Shown here piece after piece: positions 54,135-61,798 of a stretch of DNA of 64,000 nucleotides. This stretch comes from Metabacillus kandeliae (GTDB lineage: Bacteria > Bacillota > Bacilli > Bacillales > Bacillaceae). Within the stretch, counting starts at the first letter, position 1. Each line of letters opens with the position of its first letter. Position numbers and translations under genes: made by a program. A model generated the notes under the pieces. The model saw only the letters and a list, made by a program, of their open reading frames with translations. It was not told the origin of the DNA and did not search any database. Location: the NCBI RefSeq assembly GCF_021166585.1, contig NZ_JAJOZE010000012.1:43015-107014 (forward strand), written 5' to 3'.

Positions 54135-55850
54135 TCATTTAAAAGGGCGTATTCCTTCCTGGTTTTCCATAAACAGCTGTTCCATTTCACCCGCTGGGAC
54201 CGGCTTGCTGAAAAGGTATCCCTGCATTTGATAGCAGCCATGCTTTTCCAGAAATTCAGCCTGCTTTTTTTCTTCAACGCCCTCTGCAATAATCTGCATG
54301 CCCAGATTCTGAGCAAGCGCGATAATGGTTTTAATCACAATTTCATCTTGTTTGGAGTTCATCATTTTTTTTACAAAGCTGCGGTCAATCTTAATTTTAT
54401 CAAGCGGCAGCTGTGTTAAATAACTAAGGGAGCTGTACCCTGTGCCAAAGTCATCAACGCTAAGGTGAATGTTGATGTCCTTTAAATGTTCTACCGTCCG
54501 GATAAAGTTTTCACTATTGTGCATGGACAGGCTTTCGGTAAATTCCAATTCAAAGCATTCAGGCGGGATATTATAGCGCTCAAGAATATTTGTCACCATG
54601 TCAACAAGATCAGGCTGATAGAACTGCTTGACTGACAGGTTGATGCTCATTCTCAAATTATTATTGATGGCTTCATGCCATTTTTTCAGCTGAGCACAAG
54701 CCCCTTCCATGCTCCATTTTCCAATTTCAATAATAAGACCAGTTTCTTCAGCGATTGGAATAAATTCAGCCGGTGAGATAAAACCAAGCTCAGAATGCTG
54801 CCACCTCAGAAGCACCTCAACCCCTATGATTGCTCTGCAGCAAGTATCAATCTGCGGCTGGTAGTAAAGCTCCAGCTCGCCTTTTTGCATCGCCAGATAC
54901 AATTCCTTCTGCACATAATAGCGCCTTTGAAAGGTATAGCTCTTCTCTTCACTATACTCCTTCAGGCCATTGTCTTCCTTGCCGGCTTTTAAGGCAATTT
55001 CGCTGTTTTTCAGCAAAGAGTCCGGATCTTTTCCATGCTCTGGGTAAAATGCCGCTCCAATGCTGATATTTGCCTGGTAATACTGGCCCTGGATGCTGTA
55101 CTTCCGCTTAAACTGCTTAGCCATCTCATCAGCAACACTGTAGAAGGACTCTCTGTCTTTTACACTGTGCACAATCACCACAAATTCATCATTATGAAAG
55201 CGTCCGATAAAGTATTGAGAAGGAACCAGTTTTAGCAGTTCTTTTGAAATTTCCTCCAAAAGCCTGTCCCCGATTGTTTTTCCATATACTTCATTGAAAT
55301 ATTTAAAACGGTCAATGTTCACCTTTATCACTGCCGCAGGTTCTTCATTAGGCTCTTCGGTCAATTCATTCAGTTTTTGATGAACCGCCCGGTAGTTTGG
55401 CAGGCCTGTCAGTTCATCGTAGTAAGCTATATGCTTAATTTGATCCTGTGCTTTTTTGAACTCTGTTACATCACGGATAGCTAAAAAGTGGCAGGCAGAA
55501 GACTTTTCTTGATCACCTTTCAAAAACATGACCCGGCAATGCCGGAATCCACCATCATTTATTGGAATTCCAACCTCGATTGATTGCTGTGCACCGTTTT
55601 TTGCCGCATCACCAAAAGACTGTAAAACAAGTTCCTGATCCTGCAAATGAAAGAGCTGCTCACAGCTTTGGCCAAGCAGTTCTTTTTTTAAAAGCCTCTC
55701 AGCTGCGGAGTTGCTATGTATGATTTTCCCTGCAGAATCAAGCAGCAGGATGGCGTCGGGATACCGGCTGTATAATTGCTGAAATGTTTTATCCCAATTG
55801 TTGAGATGGCTCACTCGTTTGTCTGCATCATATGCTCCCAACCTTTGCAC
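54135..55850 (-). CDS. PAS-GGDEF-EAL protein, probable c-di-GMP phosphodiesterase
   Basis: 571-residue cytoplasmic signalling protein. PAS at about 20-130, GGDEF at about 140-300, EAL at about 315-560. The GGDEF signature is FHNDEF (GRFHNDEFVVIV), so cyclase activity is unlikely. The EAL domain keeps the metal and catalytic residues: EVLLRW, NLSVKQF, FELEFTES, DDFGTGYSS, KIDRSFV, EGVEE and MQGYLFSKP. So it most likely hydrolyses c-di-GMP. It lacks the MHYT domain of B. subtilis YkoW, which sits near ku/ligD there. The next gene on the same strand encodes an MHYT kinase. Confidence 0.9.
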   Translation of the reverse strand: MQRLGAYDADKRVSHLNNWDKTFQQLYSRYPDAILLLDSAGKIIHSNSAAERLLKKELLGQSCEQLFHLQDQELVLQSFGDAAKNGAQQSIEVGIPINDGGFRHCRVMFLKGDQEKSSACHFLAIRDVTEFKKAQDQIKHIAYYDELTGLPNYRAVHQKLNELTEEPNEEPAAVIKVNIDRFKYFNEVYGKTIGDRLLEEISKELLKLVPSQYFIGRFHNDEFVVIVHSVKDRESFYSVADEMAKQFKRKYSIQGQYYQANISIGAAFYPEHGKDPDSLLKNSEIALKAGKEDNGLKEYSEEKSYTFQRRYYVQKELYLAMQKGELELYYQPQIDTCCRAIIGVEVLLRWQHSELGFISPAEFIPIAEETGLIIEIGKWSMEGACAQLKKWHEAINNNLRMSINLSVKQFYQPDLVDMVTNILERYNIPPECFELEFTESLSMHNSENFIRTVEHLKDINIHLSVDDFGTGYSSLSYLTQLPLDKIKIDRSFVKKMMNSKQDEIVIKTIIALAQNLGMQIIAEGVEEKKQAEFLEKHGCYQMQGYLFSKPVPAGEMEQLFMENQEGIRPFK

Positions 55851-55964
55851 CTCCTTAAAACACGTTCTTGCGGCTGCAGATTCCTATTATACTTATCGGC
55901 TATATACGGGAAAGTGTTTAATCGTCTTGCATTGATTAGGAGCGGCATTTTAAGAAAAAAACGC

Positions 55965-56000
55965 AAAAAAAGATGAAACAGCTGCCTGTTTCATCTTTTT
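55965..56000 (-). terminator. Terminator of the MHYT kinase operon
   Basis: AAAGATGAAACAG-GCAG-CTGTTTCATCTTT hairpin with an A/T run on either side. Confidence 0.9.
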
Positions 56001-56005
56001 GATAT

Positions 56006-58624
56006 TCAAACAATTCTCTGCTTGCACTCTGCAGCAGCGGGAAAGGAGACTCTGAAGGTTGTGCCTTCGCCTTCCTTGCTTGATACGCTGCATCTTCCTC
56101 CCATCAGCTCTGTATATTGCTTTACAAGAGACAGGCCGATGCCTGTGCCTTCCTGAAAGCTTGAATCCAAGCGTACAAAGGGCTCGAATATCTTATCCAG
56201 ACTATCAGGCGGCATCCCGATTCCTGTATCCATAATATCGATATGAATCCAATTTTCTTCGGCATAGGAGAAAACGATCACTGTCCCGTTTTCCTTATTG
56301 TATTTAAAGGCATTTGATAAGAGATTAAAAACAATTTGATTAAATCTTGCCTTATCTACATAAATAGACTTTTCCTTTACGTAGTTTAGCGAGGAAAACA
56401 AAGACAGTGAGGCATCCTCTGCAATCGGCCTCATCATTGTAAGTGTTTCATTCAGAAGCGAATAAACGGGCAGATGCTCTTTTGTCAGCGGTATTTCTCC
56501 AGCTTCTATTTTTGTAAGATCTGTAATGTCATTGATTAAGTAGAGCAAATGCTGCCCTGCTTTATGAATTTTATCAAGCCATTCTTTGTTTTTATCAGGG
56601 AGTGCTTCACTGCTGTCGAGCAGCATATGGGAAAAACCCATAATACTGTTCAGCGGCGTTCTCAGCTCATGGCTGATTTTTGAAAGAAACAGGGACTTTT
56701 CCTTGTTTGCTCTTTCTGCTTCTTCTTTAGCAGAAATCATTGTAGCGTTATATTTCATCAGTTCAATTTCCTGAAGTTTTTGAGTTGTCATATCGTTGAT
56801 GGTAACAACACAGCCGACAAGGGCATCATCCTTGATCAGCGGTTCTGCGTTCACCGTAATCCAGAATACAGGATGGTTTGGATGTTCCACAGCCATCACA
56901 TAGCCATGAATGGCTTCACCTGTTCTTGCAGTAGTATAAGAGGGGAATTTATGATAAGACCTCGGCTCACCTTTTTCATCATACAGCCGGCACTCGAGCT
57001 GAAAAAAATTCTGCCCGATCATTTCTTCCGCACTGCGTTTGAAGAAAGCAGCAAACTTTTCGTTTACGGTTAATATTTCCCCTTTTGAATTATGGACGGC
57101 AAGCCCTTCTGACATAGTAGACAAAACAGAGCGGTAAAGACTTTCACTTTTCTTCAGCTTCTCCTGCGCTTCATAGAGATCTGAAATATTTACCGCAGAA
57201 CCGATTACTTCACTGACTTGGCCGTTTTTAAATACCGGCTGAAGAGACATGTAGTAGGCAACATCCTTGATTTTTCCTTCATATTGCAAAAAATGCCCTG
57301 TCCATGCTTCATCATAGCAGGCAGTTATGCTGTCAATCTTTTCTTCCGGCAGCACGGCAGAAACAGGCTTGCCGATCATATCGCCCGATACTCCGATGCG
57401 ATCCAGAAGACTGCCCTCACAAAGGGAAATGATATATTCTCCGCCCTGTTTCGTAAATTTCACGGTGAGCCCCTGCTGAAGGCGGAGCGTCTCTTTTAAA
57501 TCGGCCTGCACTGCTGCCACTTCCAGCTCTGCCTGCCGCTTTTCAGTAATTTCTTTGCCGAAAATGTAAACACCTGAAAAATCATCCTGTTCAAGGTGCG
57601 GGAGATGATCAAAAATAAAAAAGTGCTCTGTGCCGTCTTCACCGGTAATGGATGCTTCGTAGCTGACAGCTTCTCCGTTCAAAGACTGCTTTAACAGCCG
57701 CGGAATTTCAGGGAACCTTTCCAAATTGAACAATTCTGGAAAGGTGCTGTCTGCGGGGAAACTATCTCCGATAAGGTTATTCCAGACATGGTTTTTCCTT
57801 ATTACACTGCCTTCCTCATTAACAAAAACAACGAGATTCGGCGTGTTCTCAAGCAAATACTGATAGCGGCGTTCCTTGCGCTGCATTTTGTCATGCTCAG
57901 CCATCCTGCTCTTGGCATTGCCGCCGAGAAAGATCATAAAAATAAACAGTGTCATCATTCCCACCGCTACAGCAAGAATCGTGTACTGGTCCTGAGAACC
58001 GCTTCCTGCTCCGCTCATCTCATGCATATGCGCCTCATACGTCATGGCCGCCATCCCAGTGTAGTGCATGCCGGATATGCCAAGTCCGAGAATAACAGAG
58101 CTGATCAGCTTAGAAAATATGGACAGCTGCTCATTGTTCCGCCGTCTTCTCATCATATAAGCAGCCAAAAAAGCACAGCCGATGGCAATCAAAATGGACA
58201 AGAACACAAGGGGCATATTATACGCCATATGAACAGGCATCTTCATAGCAGACATGCCTAAATAGTGCATGCCGCTTATTCCAGCCCCGACGATAATACC
58301 TGAGACCATATCCCAATAAAAGCTGACTTTCTTTGCCGTCATAAAAACAAAGCCAATTAAAGAGGCCGCTACTGCAATCACTAAAGACAAAAAAGTTTTG
58401 CCCGGATCAAATTGGATGGTAAAGGGGACCTGATAGCCGATCATCCCGATGAAATGCATCGTCCAAATGCCTATGCCGAGAGAAAGGCCTGCCGCAGAGC
58501 TCCAAAACAGCTTGTATTTGGATTCCTTTATGGCCTTTTCTGCTAAATCCATTGCTGTATAAGAACCGAAGATAGCAATAATAATAGAGAAAATGACAAG
58601 AACCTCGATATAATCACCTTTCAT
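56006..58624 (-). CDS. MHYT-domain PAS sensor histidine kinase
   Basis: 872-residue hybrid-free kinase. Seven membrane helices at about 5-240 form the MHYT domain with its repeats MHFIGM, MHYLGM, MHYTGM, and HMHEM nearby, thought to bind copper and sense O2, CO or NO. Three PAS domains follow (about 265-370, 385-490, 505-620). HisKA with H-box KISHELRTPLNSIMGF near 650; HATPase with NAFKYNKENG, DTGIGMPP and GTGIGLSLVKQY. I chose the ATG at 58624 (MKGDYIEV), with GGTGAGG upstream; the GTG at 58639 is in frame. Just downstream of a LytTR response regulator. Confidence 0.93.
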   Translation of the reverse strand: MKGDYIEVLVIFSIIIAIFGSYTAMDLAEKAIKESKYKLFWSSAAGLSLGIGIWTMHFIGMIGYQVPFTIQFDPGKTFLSLVIAVAASLIGFVFMTAKKVSFYWDMVSGIIVGAGISGMHYLGMSAMKMPVHMAYNMPLVFLSILIAIGCAFLAAYMMRRRRNNEQLSIFSKLISSVILGLGISGMHYTGMAAMTYEAHMHEMSGAGSGSQDQYTILAVAVGMMTLFIFMIFLGGNAKSRMAEHDKMQRKERRYQYLLENTPNLVVFVNEEGSVIRKNHVWNNLIGDSFPADSTFPELFNLERFPEIPRLLKQSLNGEAVSYEASITGEDGTEHFFIFDHLPHLEQDDFSGVYIFGKEITEKRQAELEVAAVQADLKETLRLQQGLTVKFTKQGGEYIISLCEGSLLDRIGVSGDMIGKPVSAVLPEEKIDSITACYDEAWTGHFLQYEGKIKDVAYYMSLQPVFKNGQVSEVIGSAVNISDLYEAQEKLKKSESLYRSVLSTMSEGLAVHNSKGEILTVNEKFAAFFKRSAEEMIGQNFFQLECRLYDEKGEPRSYHKFPSYTTARTGEAIHGYVMAVEHPNHPVFWITVNAEPLIKDDALVGCVVTINDMTTQKLQEIELMKYNATMISAKEEAERANKEKSLFLSKISHELRTPLNSIMGFSHMLLDSSEALPDKNKEWLDKIHKAGQHLLYLINDITDLTKIEAGEIPLTKEHLPVYSLLNETLTMMRPIAEDASLSLFSSLNYVKEKSIYVDKARFNQIVFNLLSNAFKYNKENGTVIVFSYAEENWIHIDIMDTGIGMPPDSLDKIFEPFVRLDSSFQEGTGIGLSLVKQYTELMGGRCSVSSKEGEGTTFRVSFPAAAECKQRIV

Positions 58625-58658
58625 TAACACGTGCCTCACCCTTCTTTATCAATCAAGC

Positions 58659-59417
58659 TTAATTTGCAATATACTTTTCCATCTTTTCCTGCAGCTCATT
58701 GATTTTAAGCTTGGATACATGCGCATGAGAATGAAAATTAAAAAAATAGGCAAGATATGTCTCATTTCTCGGAGTAATATGGGAGATTTTCGACAAATTG
58801 ACTATATAGGAGCGATGCGTCTGGTAAAAGGACTCATCAAGCATATTAACCAGGTCGCTGATATTTTCGTAGGACTCATAAGTTCTTTCACTCGTATGTA
58901 TGAGAGACTTCTTTATGGATTTCTCAATATAAATAATATCCTTTAGAGGGATATAGAATAAAGAGCCGTTAAATTTAATGGGAAGCCGTTTTTCTTTTGC
59001 TTCTTCAGTAACTGCTGAAATCTGTTCAGCAGGATAGGACCCTTTTCGTCTTATCACTGACTTTGCCTTTTCAAGGGCCAAATACAGCCTGCTTTTTTCA
59101 ACCGGCTTTACTATGTAATCCACTGCGCTGAGGTTAAAAGCATCCACGGCATAATCATCATAGCCTGTTATAAAAATAAAGTTCAGCTGGGGCTGAAATT
59201 GCCTGCATTCTTCAATCGCCTGTATGCCGTTTTTCTTTGGCATGTTGATATCTGCCAGAATAAGATCCGGTTTCTCCCTCATTACTGACTCGATCAATTC
59301 TTCTCCGTTTGAGCAGACGGCAAGAATTTTAAAATCCTGGAGCTGGCTGATAAAATATTGCAGAATCTCTATGGAATCGTTATTATCATCCACTATTACA
59401 ATACTTATTTCGTTCAT
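58659..59417 (-). CDS. LytTR-type response regulator
   Basis: 252-residue regulator: receiver domain at about 1-120 (VIVDDNND, LILADINMPKKNG with the phospho-aspartate, FITGYDDY, IVKPVEK), then a LytTR DNA-binding domain at about 145-250 (IKFNGSLFYIPLKDIIYIE, FYQTHRSYIVNLSKI). ATG at 59417 (MNEISIVIV) has AGAAAGGG upstream at long spacing. It precedes the MHYT kinase by 34 bases on the same strand, forming a two-component operon. LytTR regulators usually pair with 5TM/LytS kinases, so this partner is unusual. Confidence 0.92.
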   Translation of the reverse strand: MNEISIVIVDDNNDSIEILQYFISQLQDFKILAVCSNGEELIESVMREKPDLILADINMPKKNGIQAIEECRQFQPQLNFIFITGYDDYAVDAFNLSAVDYIVKPVEKSRLYLALEKAKSVIRRKGSYPAEQISAVTEEAKEKRLPIKFNGSLFYIPLKDIIYIEKSIKKSLIHTSERTYESYENISDLVNMLDESFYQTHRSYIVNLSKISHITPRNETYLAYFFNFHSHAHVSKLKINELQEKMEKYIAN

Positions 59418-59597
59418 TGGAACCAACGCCCTTTCTGCAATCATGCTGGATTATAGGTGCTTCATTCTTTGCCCGCAGGCAAATGAAAAACATCTTTTCT
59501 ATGTGGCAGAGCTGCTCTCTCTTATTGTACCAGCCTTTTTTCAGACTCTCACCTTTTTTAAACACTTTCCATTTCTTTCAGCTGGCTGCGTTATGGC

Positions 59598-59625
59598 AAA
59601 AAAAAATCCCCGGCTGCAGGGATTC
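59598..59625 (-). terminator. Terminator of the MarR gene
   Basis: AATCCC-TGCAGCCG-GGGATT hairpin and a nine-T run on the minus strand. Confidence 0.75.
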
Positions 59626-59647
59626 AGAAACTGAGACGCTTGAACGG

Positions 59648-60109
59648 TCAGCGAAATAAAAGATGCTGACTGTGAAGGCCTGCTTTTTTCAGAAGATTCA
59701 TCATCTGCTCCTGTTCTTCAGCAGACAGGCCGGAAAAAGCCCTTGTCATCCGGATGGCGTGAATGGGATAGATTTCATCCAAATAGCTTCGCCCTTTTTC
59801 TGTTAAGTGAGCATAAATAGACCGTTTGTCTTTCGGATCCTGCTGTCTCTCGATATACTCGTTCTTTTCAAGCTTATCAATGACATATGTGACATTGCCG
59901 CTGACCAGCAGAAGTCTTGATCCGATTTGCTGAAGCTTTTGCGCTCCTTTTGTATACAGCAGTTCCAGTACAGCGAATTCAGTCGGGTTAAAGCCATGCT
60001 CTTTACTGTCGCGAATCGAATGCTCAGAAATGCTTTTAAACGCTTTCGCAAAAACTTTGAAAAGGGTCATTGCTCGTTCCATTTCTTCTTCCGTGTAAGA
60101 AAACCTCAT
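59648..60109 (-). CDS. MarR family regulator (YkoM-like)
   Basis: 153-residue winged-helix regulator of the same subfamily as 20052-20498 (FNPTEFAVLELLYTKGAQKL, SGNVTYVIDKLEKNEYI, DKRSIYAHLTEKG). From its location near tnrA it may correspond to B. subtilis YkoM. Start at the ATG 60107-60109 (MRFSYTEEEM), eight bases after AGAGGG; frames to 60115 and 60166 are possible. Target genes unknown; no divergent gene next to it. Confidence 0.85.
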   Translation of the reverse strand: MRFSYTEEEMERAMTLFKVFAKAFKSISEHSIRDSKEHGFNPTEFAVLELLYTKGAQKLQQIGSRLLLVSGNVTYVIDKLEKNEYIERQQDPKDKRSIYAHLTEKGRSYLDEIYPIHAIRMTRAFSGLSAEEQEQMMNLLKKAGLHSQHLLFR

Positions 60110-60278
60110 ATCCATCGCCCTCTTAAACTTTCTTAAAAACTTTCTTAAAATTCTAATATTTAACATACTTATTTTACTACCTAAAGGCCAAGTTTAAAAG
60201 CATGAGTTTTCATTACCGTCCAATACAGGGACAAGCTCCTAAGTTTGACTTCTCCTTCTGCTGCTAAGGTGCTAAAAG

Positions 60279-60305
60279 AAAAGACTGCTCAGGAAGCAGT
60301 CTTTT
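60279..60305 (-). terminator. Terminator of the FbpA-like gene
   Basis: AAAAGACTGC-TCAGGAA-GCAGTCTTTT hairpin, 14 bases after the small gene. Confidence 0.85.
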
Positions 60306-60318
60306 GCGGTTATTTCGG

Positions 60319-60498
60319 TTATTTCGTTTTTTTCTTCTTTTCGTTCCAAATATTATGATAAAAGTAATTATATTCGTTTTTTAATTCCGTAACCGTCATT
60401 TTATTCAGCACTGCATTATTGTATACCCCAATGGCGAGAAGTTTCTGGAAATAGTAAGTTCTTTGCTCTTCAAGAGCATTTTTTAGCATATTGCTCAT
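60319..60498 (-). CDS. FbpA-like small basic protein, 59 aa
   Basis: MSNMLKNALEEQRTYYFQKL, LAIGVYNNAVLNKMTVTELK, NEYNYFYHNIWNEKKKKTK: the spacing of L-x-x-A-(I/L)-E-x-x-R-x-x-Y and L-T-x-x-E-L-x-x-E-Y, and the length of 59, fit the Fur-regulated basic protein FbpA family, chaperone-like partners of iron-sparing small RNA in B. subtilis. I see no good Fur box upstream, so iron control is not supported by the sequence. Start at the second ATG (60498); 60516 is possible. Confidence 0.62.
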   Translation of the reverse strand: MSNMLKNALEEQRTYYFQKLLAIGVYNNAVLNKMTVTELKNEYNYFYHNIWNEKKKKTK

Positions 60499-60698
60499 TG
60501 CGTATAACCACTCCATCTCTATTTCATTACTACTACAATACCCAATAATTGTTAGCGGATGATTAACGCAATGTAAAGTTTTCCTAAGCTGTTATTAAAA
60601 TGTGTGACAAATGGTGTAATGTCTCCCACTTTTGCTGCTCTGTTTAAAATTCTGCTTTCCCGGACACACTTTAGAAAAATCGGAAAGCAGGAAAACAA

Positions 60699-60923
60699 GT
60701 GGATACGCATCAAGTCATTGGATATGGCGAAAATAATTTTTACTTTTTAAATTTGTCTGAGCCGGAAAACGGCCAATTATACATGCTGTCGGACAGCAAT
60801 GAACTCCTGGAGCTTTCAGTCTTTCATCCGCGCAATCAGCGGTTTGAGGACGTAACGATTATGTTTCATCAGGAAGACCTCAGAAACTGGCATTCCGTCT
60901 TTTCGGAAAATATCAGAAATTAA
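60699..60923 (+). CDS. Hypothetical protein, 74 aa
   Basis: GTG start with AGCAGGAAAACAA upstream. The sequence (GYGENNFYFLNLSEPENGQL, VFHPRNQRFEDVTIMFHQED) is acidic, aromatic and looks like a small beta-rich domain. I do not recognise it. The next 500 bases are repeats. Confidence 0.5.
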   Translation: MDTHQVIGYGENNFYFLNLSEPENGQLYMLSDSNELLELSVFHPRNQRFEDVTIMFHQEDLRNWHSVFSENIRN

Positions 60924-60938
60924 GAAATGTACAAGCAG

Positions 60939-61346
60939 CTGTCGGGGCTGATCGAGCGGCTTGCGCTTTTCTACTTTGTCCAGCTCCAGCCGCTAGCCCG
61001 ATCTGAGTCGCTTCACAAAAATCCACAAAGTCAAAACCGGACTTTCTGGATTTTTGCTCCAGCGCTTGTCGGGGCTGTTCGAGCGGCTTCCGCTTTTCTT
61101 GATCCAGCTCCAGCCGCTAGCCCCTCGAGTCGCTTCGAAAAATCCCAAAAAGTCTAAGACCGGACTTTTCGGGATTTTCCTCCAGCGCTTGTCGGGGCTG
61201 AACGAGCGGCTTCCGCTTTTCTTGATCCAGCTCCAGCCGCTAGCCCCTCGAGTCGCTTCGAAAAATCCCAAAAAGTCAAAGTGCGGACTTTTCGGGATTT
61301 TCCTCCAGCGCTTGTCGGGGCTGAACGAGCGGCTTCCGCTTTTCTG
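60939..61346 (+). repeat. Dispersed repeat family A, three tandem 123-bp copies plus a partial copy
   Basis: The landmark TCCAGCTCCAGCCGCTAGCC starts at 60979, 61102 and 61225, giving a period of 123. A partial unit (TGTCGGGGCTGATCGAGCGG) lies at 60940. Inner stems: AAAAATCCACAAAGTC / GACTTTCTGGATTTTT in the first unit and AAAATCCCAAAAAGTC / GACTTTTCGGGATTTT in the others. Units 2 and 3 are nearly identical, so the duplication is recent. Frames across the region encode only repeat peptides. Confidence 0.95.
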
Positions 61347-61398
61347 CGTTAGATTTTCTTACATGATCTCTTATTTTCTTAAAGGCATGCGCTATACT
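61347..61398 (+). promoter_or_regulatory. TnrA box and -10 element of the tnrA promoter
   Basis: CGTTA-N7-TTACA (61347-61363) fits the TnrA/GlnR consensus TGTNA-N7-TNACA with one mismatch. TATACT at 61393-61398 is a good -10, with no clear -35, so the start point is near 61405 and the box centre lies 50 bases upstream, the usual position for activation by TnrA. tnrA is autoactivated in B. subtilis. Confidence 0.75.
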
Positions 61399-61431
61399 GT
61401 TAGAAAAGGTGAGTGCCGAAGGGGGATCGGT

Positions 61432-61770
61432 ATGCAGGAGAATCATTCCTATCGGGATAAAAAAGTCATTTCTATTGGAACTGTCAGTGAAATAACCGGA
61501 CTTTCCGTCAGGCAGATCCGATATTATGAAGAGCGCCAGCTGATTTATCCGGAAAGAACGGATAAGGGGACAAGGAAATATTCATTTACAGACATAGAAC
61601 GGCTGATGGAAATTGCAGATATGCGGGAAGAAGGCGTTCAAACAAGTGAAATTCTTAAAGATTTTAAGAAGAAAGAAAACAAAGAAGCGATGAGCAAGGA
61701 CATTCGCAAAAAAATGCTTCAGGGCCAGCTGAATGCCCACTTCAGGGTGCAGCCTGAATCCCATAAGTAA
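61432..61770 (+). CDS. tnrA: Global nitrogen regulator TnrA (MerR family)
   Basis: 112-residue MerR-type activator/repressor. [23 protein letters not shown], wing [17 protein letters not shown]. The C-terminal [11 protein letters not shown] is the segment that binds feedback-inhibited glutamine synthetase. It lacks the longer C-terminus of GlnR (about 130 residues), and there is no glnA downstream, so TnrA is the better call. ATG at 61432 follows AAGGGGGATCGGT; a longer frame from 61054 runs through the repeats and is not used. Confidence 0.95.
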   Translation: MQENHSYRDKKVISIGTVSEITGLSVRQIRYYEERQLIYPERTDKGTRKYSFTDIERLMEIADMREEGVQTSEILKDFKKKENKEAMSKDIRKKMLQGQLNAHFRVQPESHK

Positions 61771-61797
61771 AAAGCCTCCATCAAGGAGGTTTTTTAC
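61771..61797 (+). terminator. tnrA terminator
   Basis: GCCTCC-ATCAA-GGAGGT hairpin followed by TTTTTAC, directly after the tnrA stop. Confidence 0.8.
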
Positions 61798-61798
61798 T

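Noticed and set aside
60499..60620. Fur box upstream of the FbpA-like gene
   Set aside because: No stretch approaches the GATAATGATAATCATTATC consensus well enough.
60993..61271. Repetitive frame on the minus strand in the tandem repeats
   Set aside because: The 123-bp period is a multiple of three, so open frames arise by chance; no ribosome site.
61054..61431. Long N-terminal extension of TnrA
   Set aside because: Translated repeat family A and the TnrA box; the true ATG at 61432 has a good ribosome site and matches known TnrA starts.
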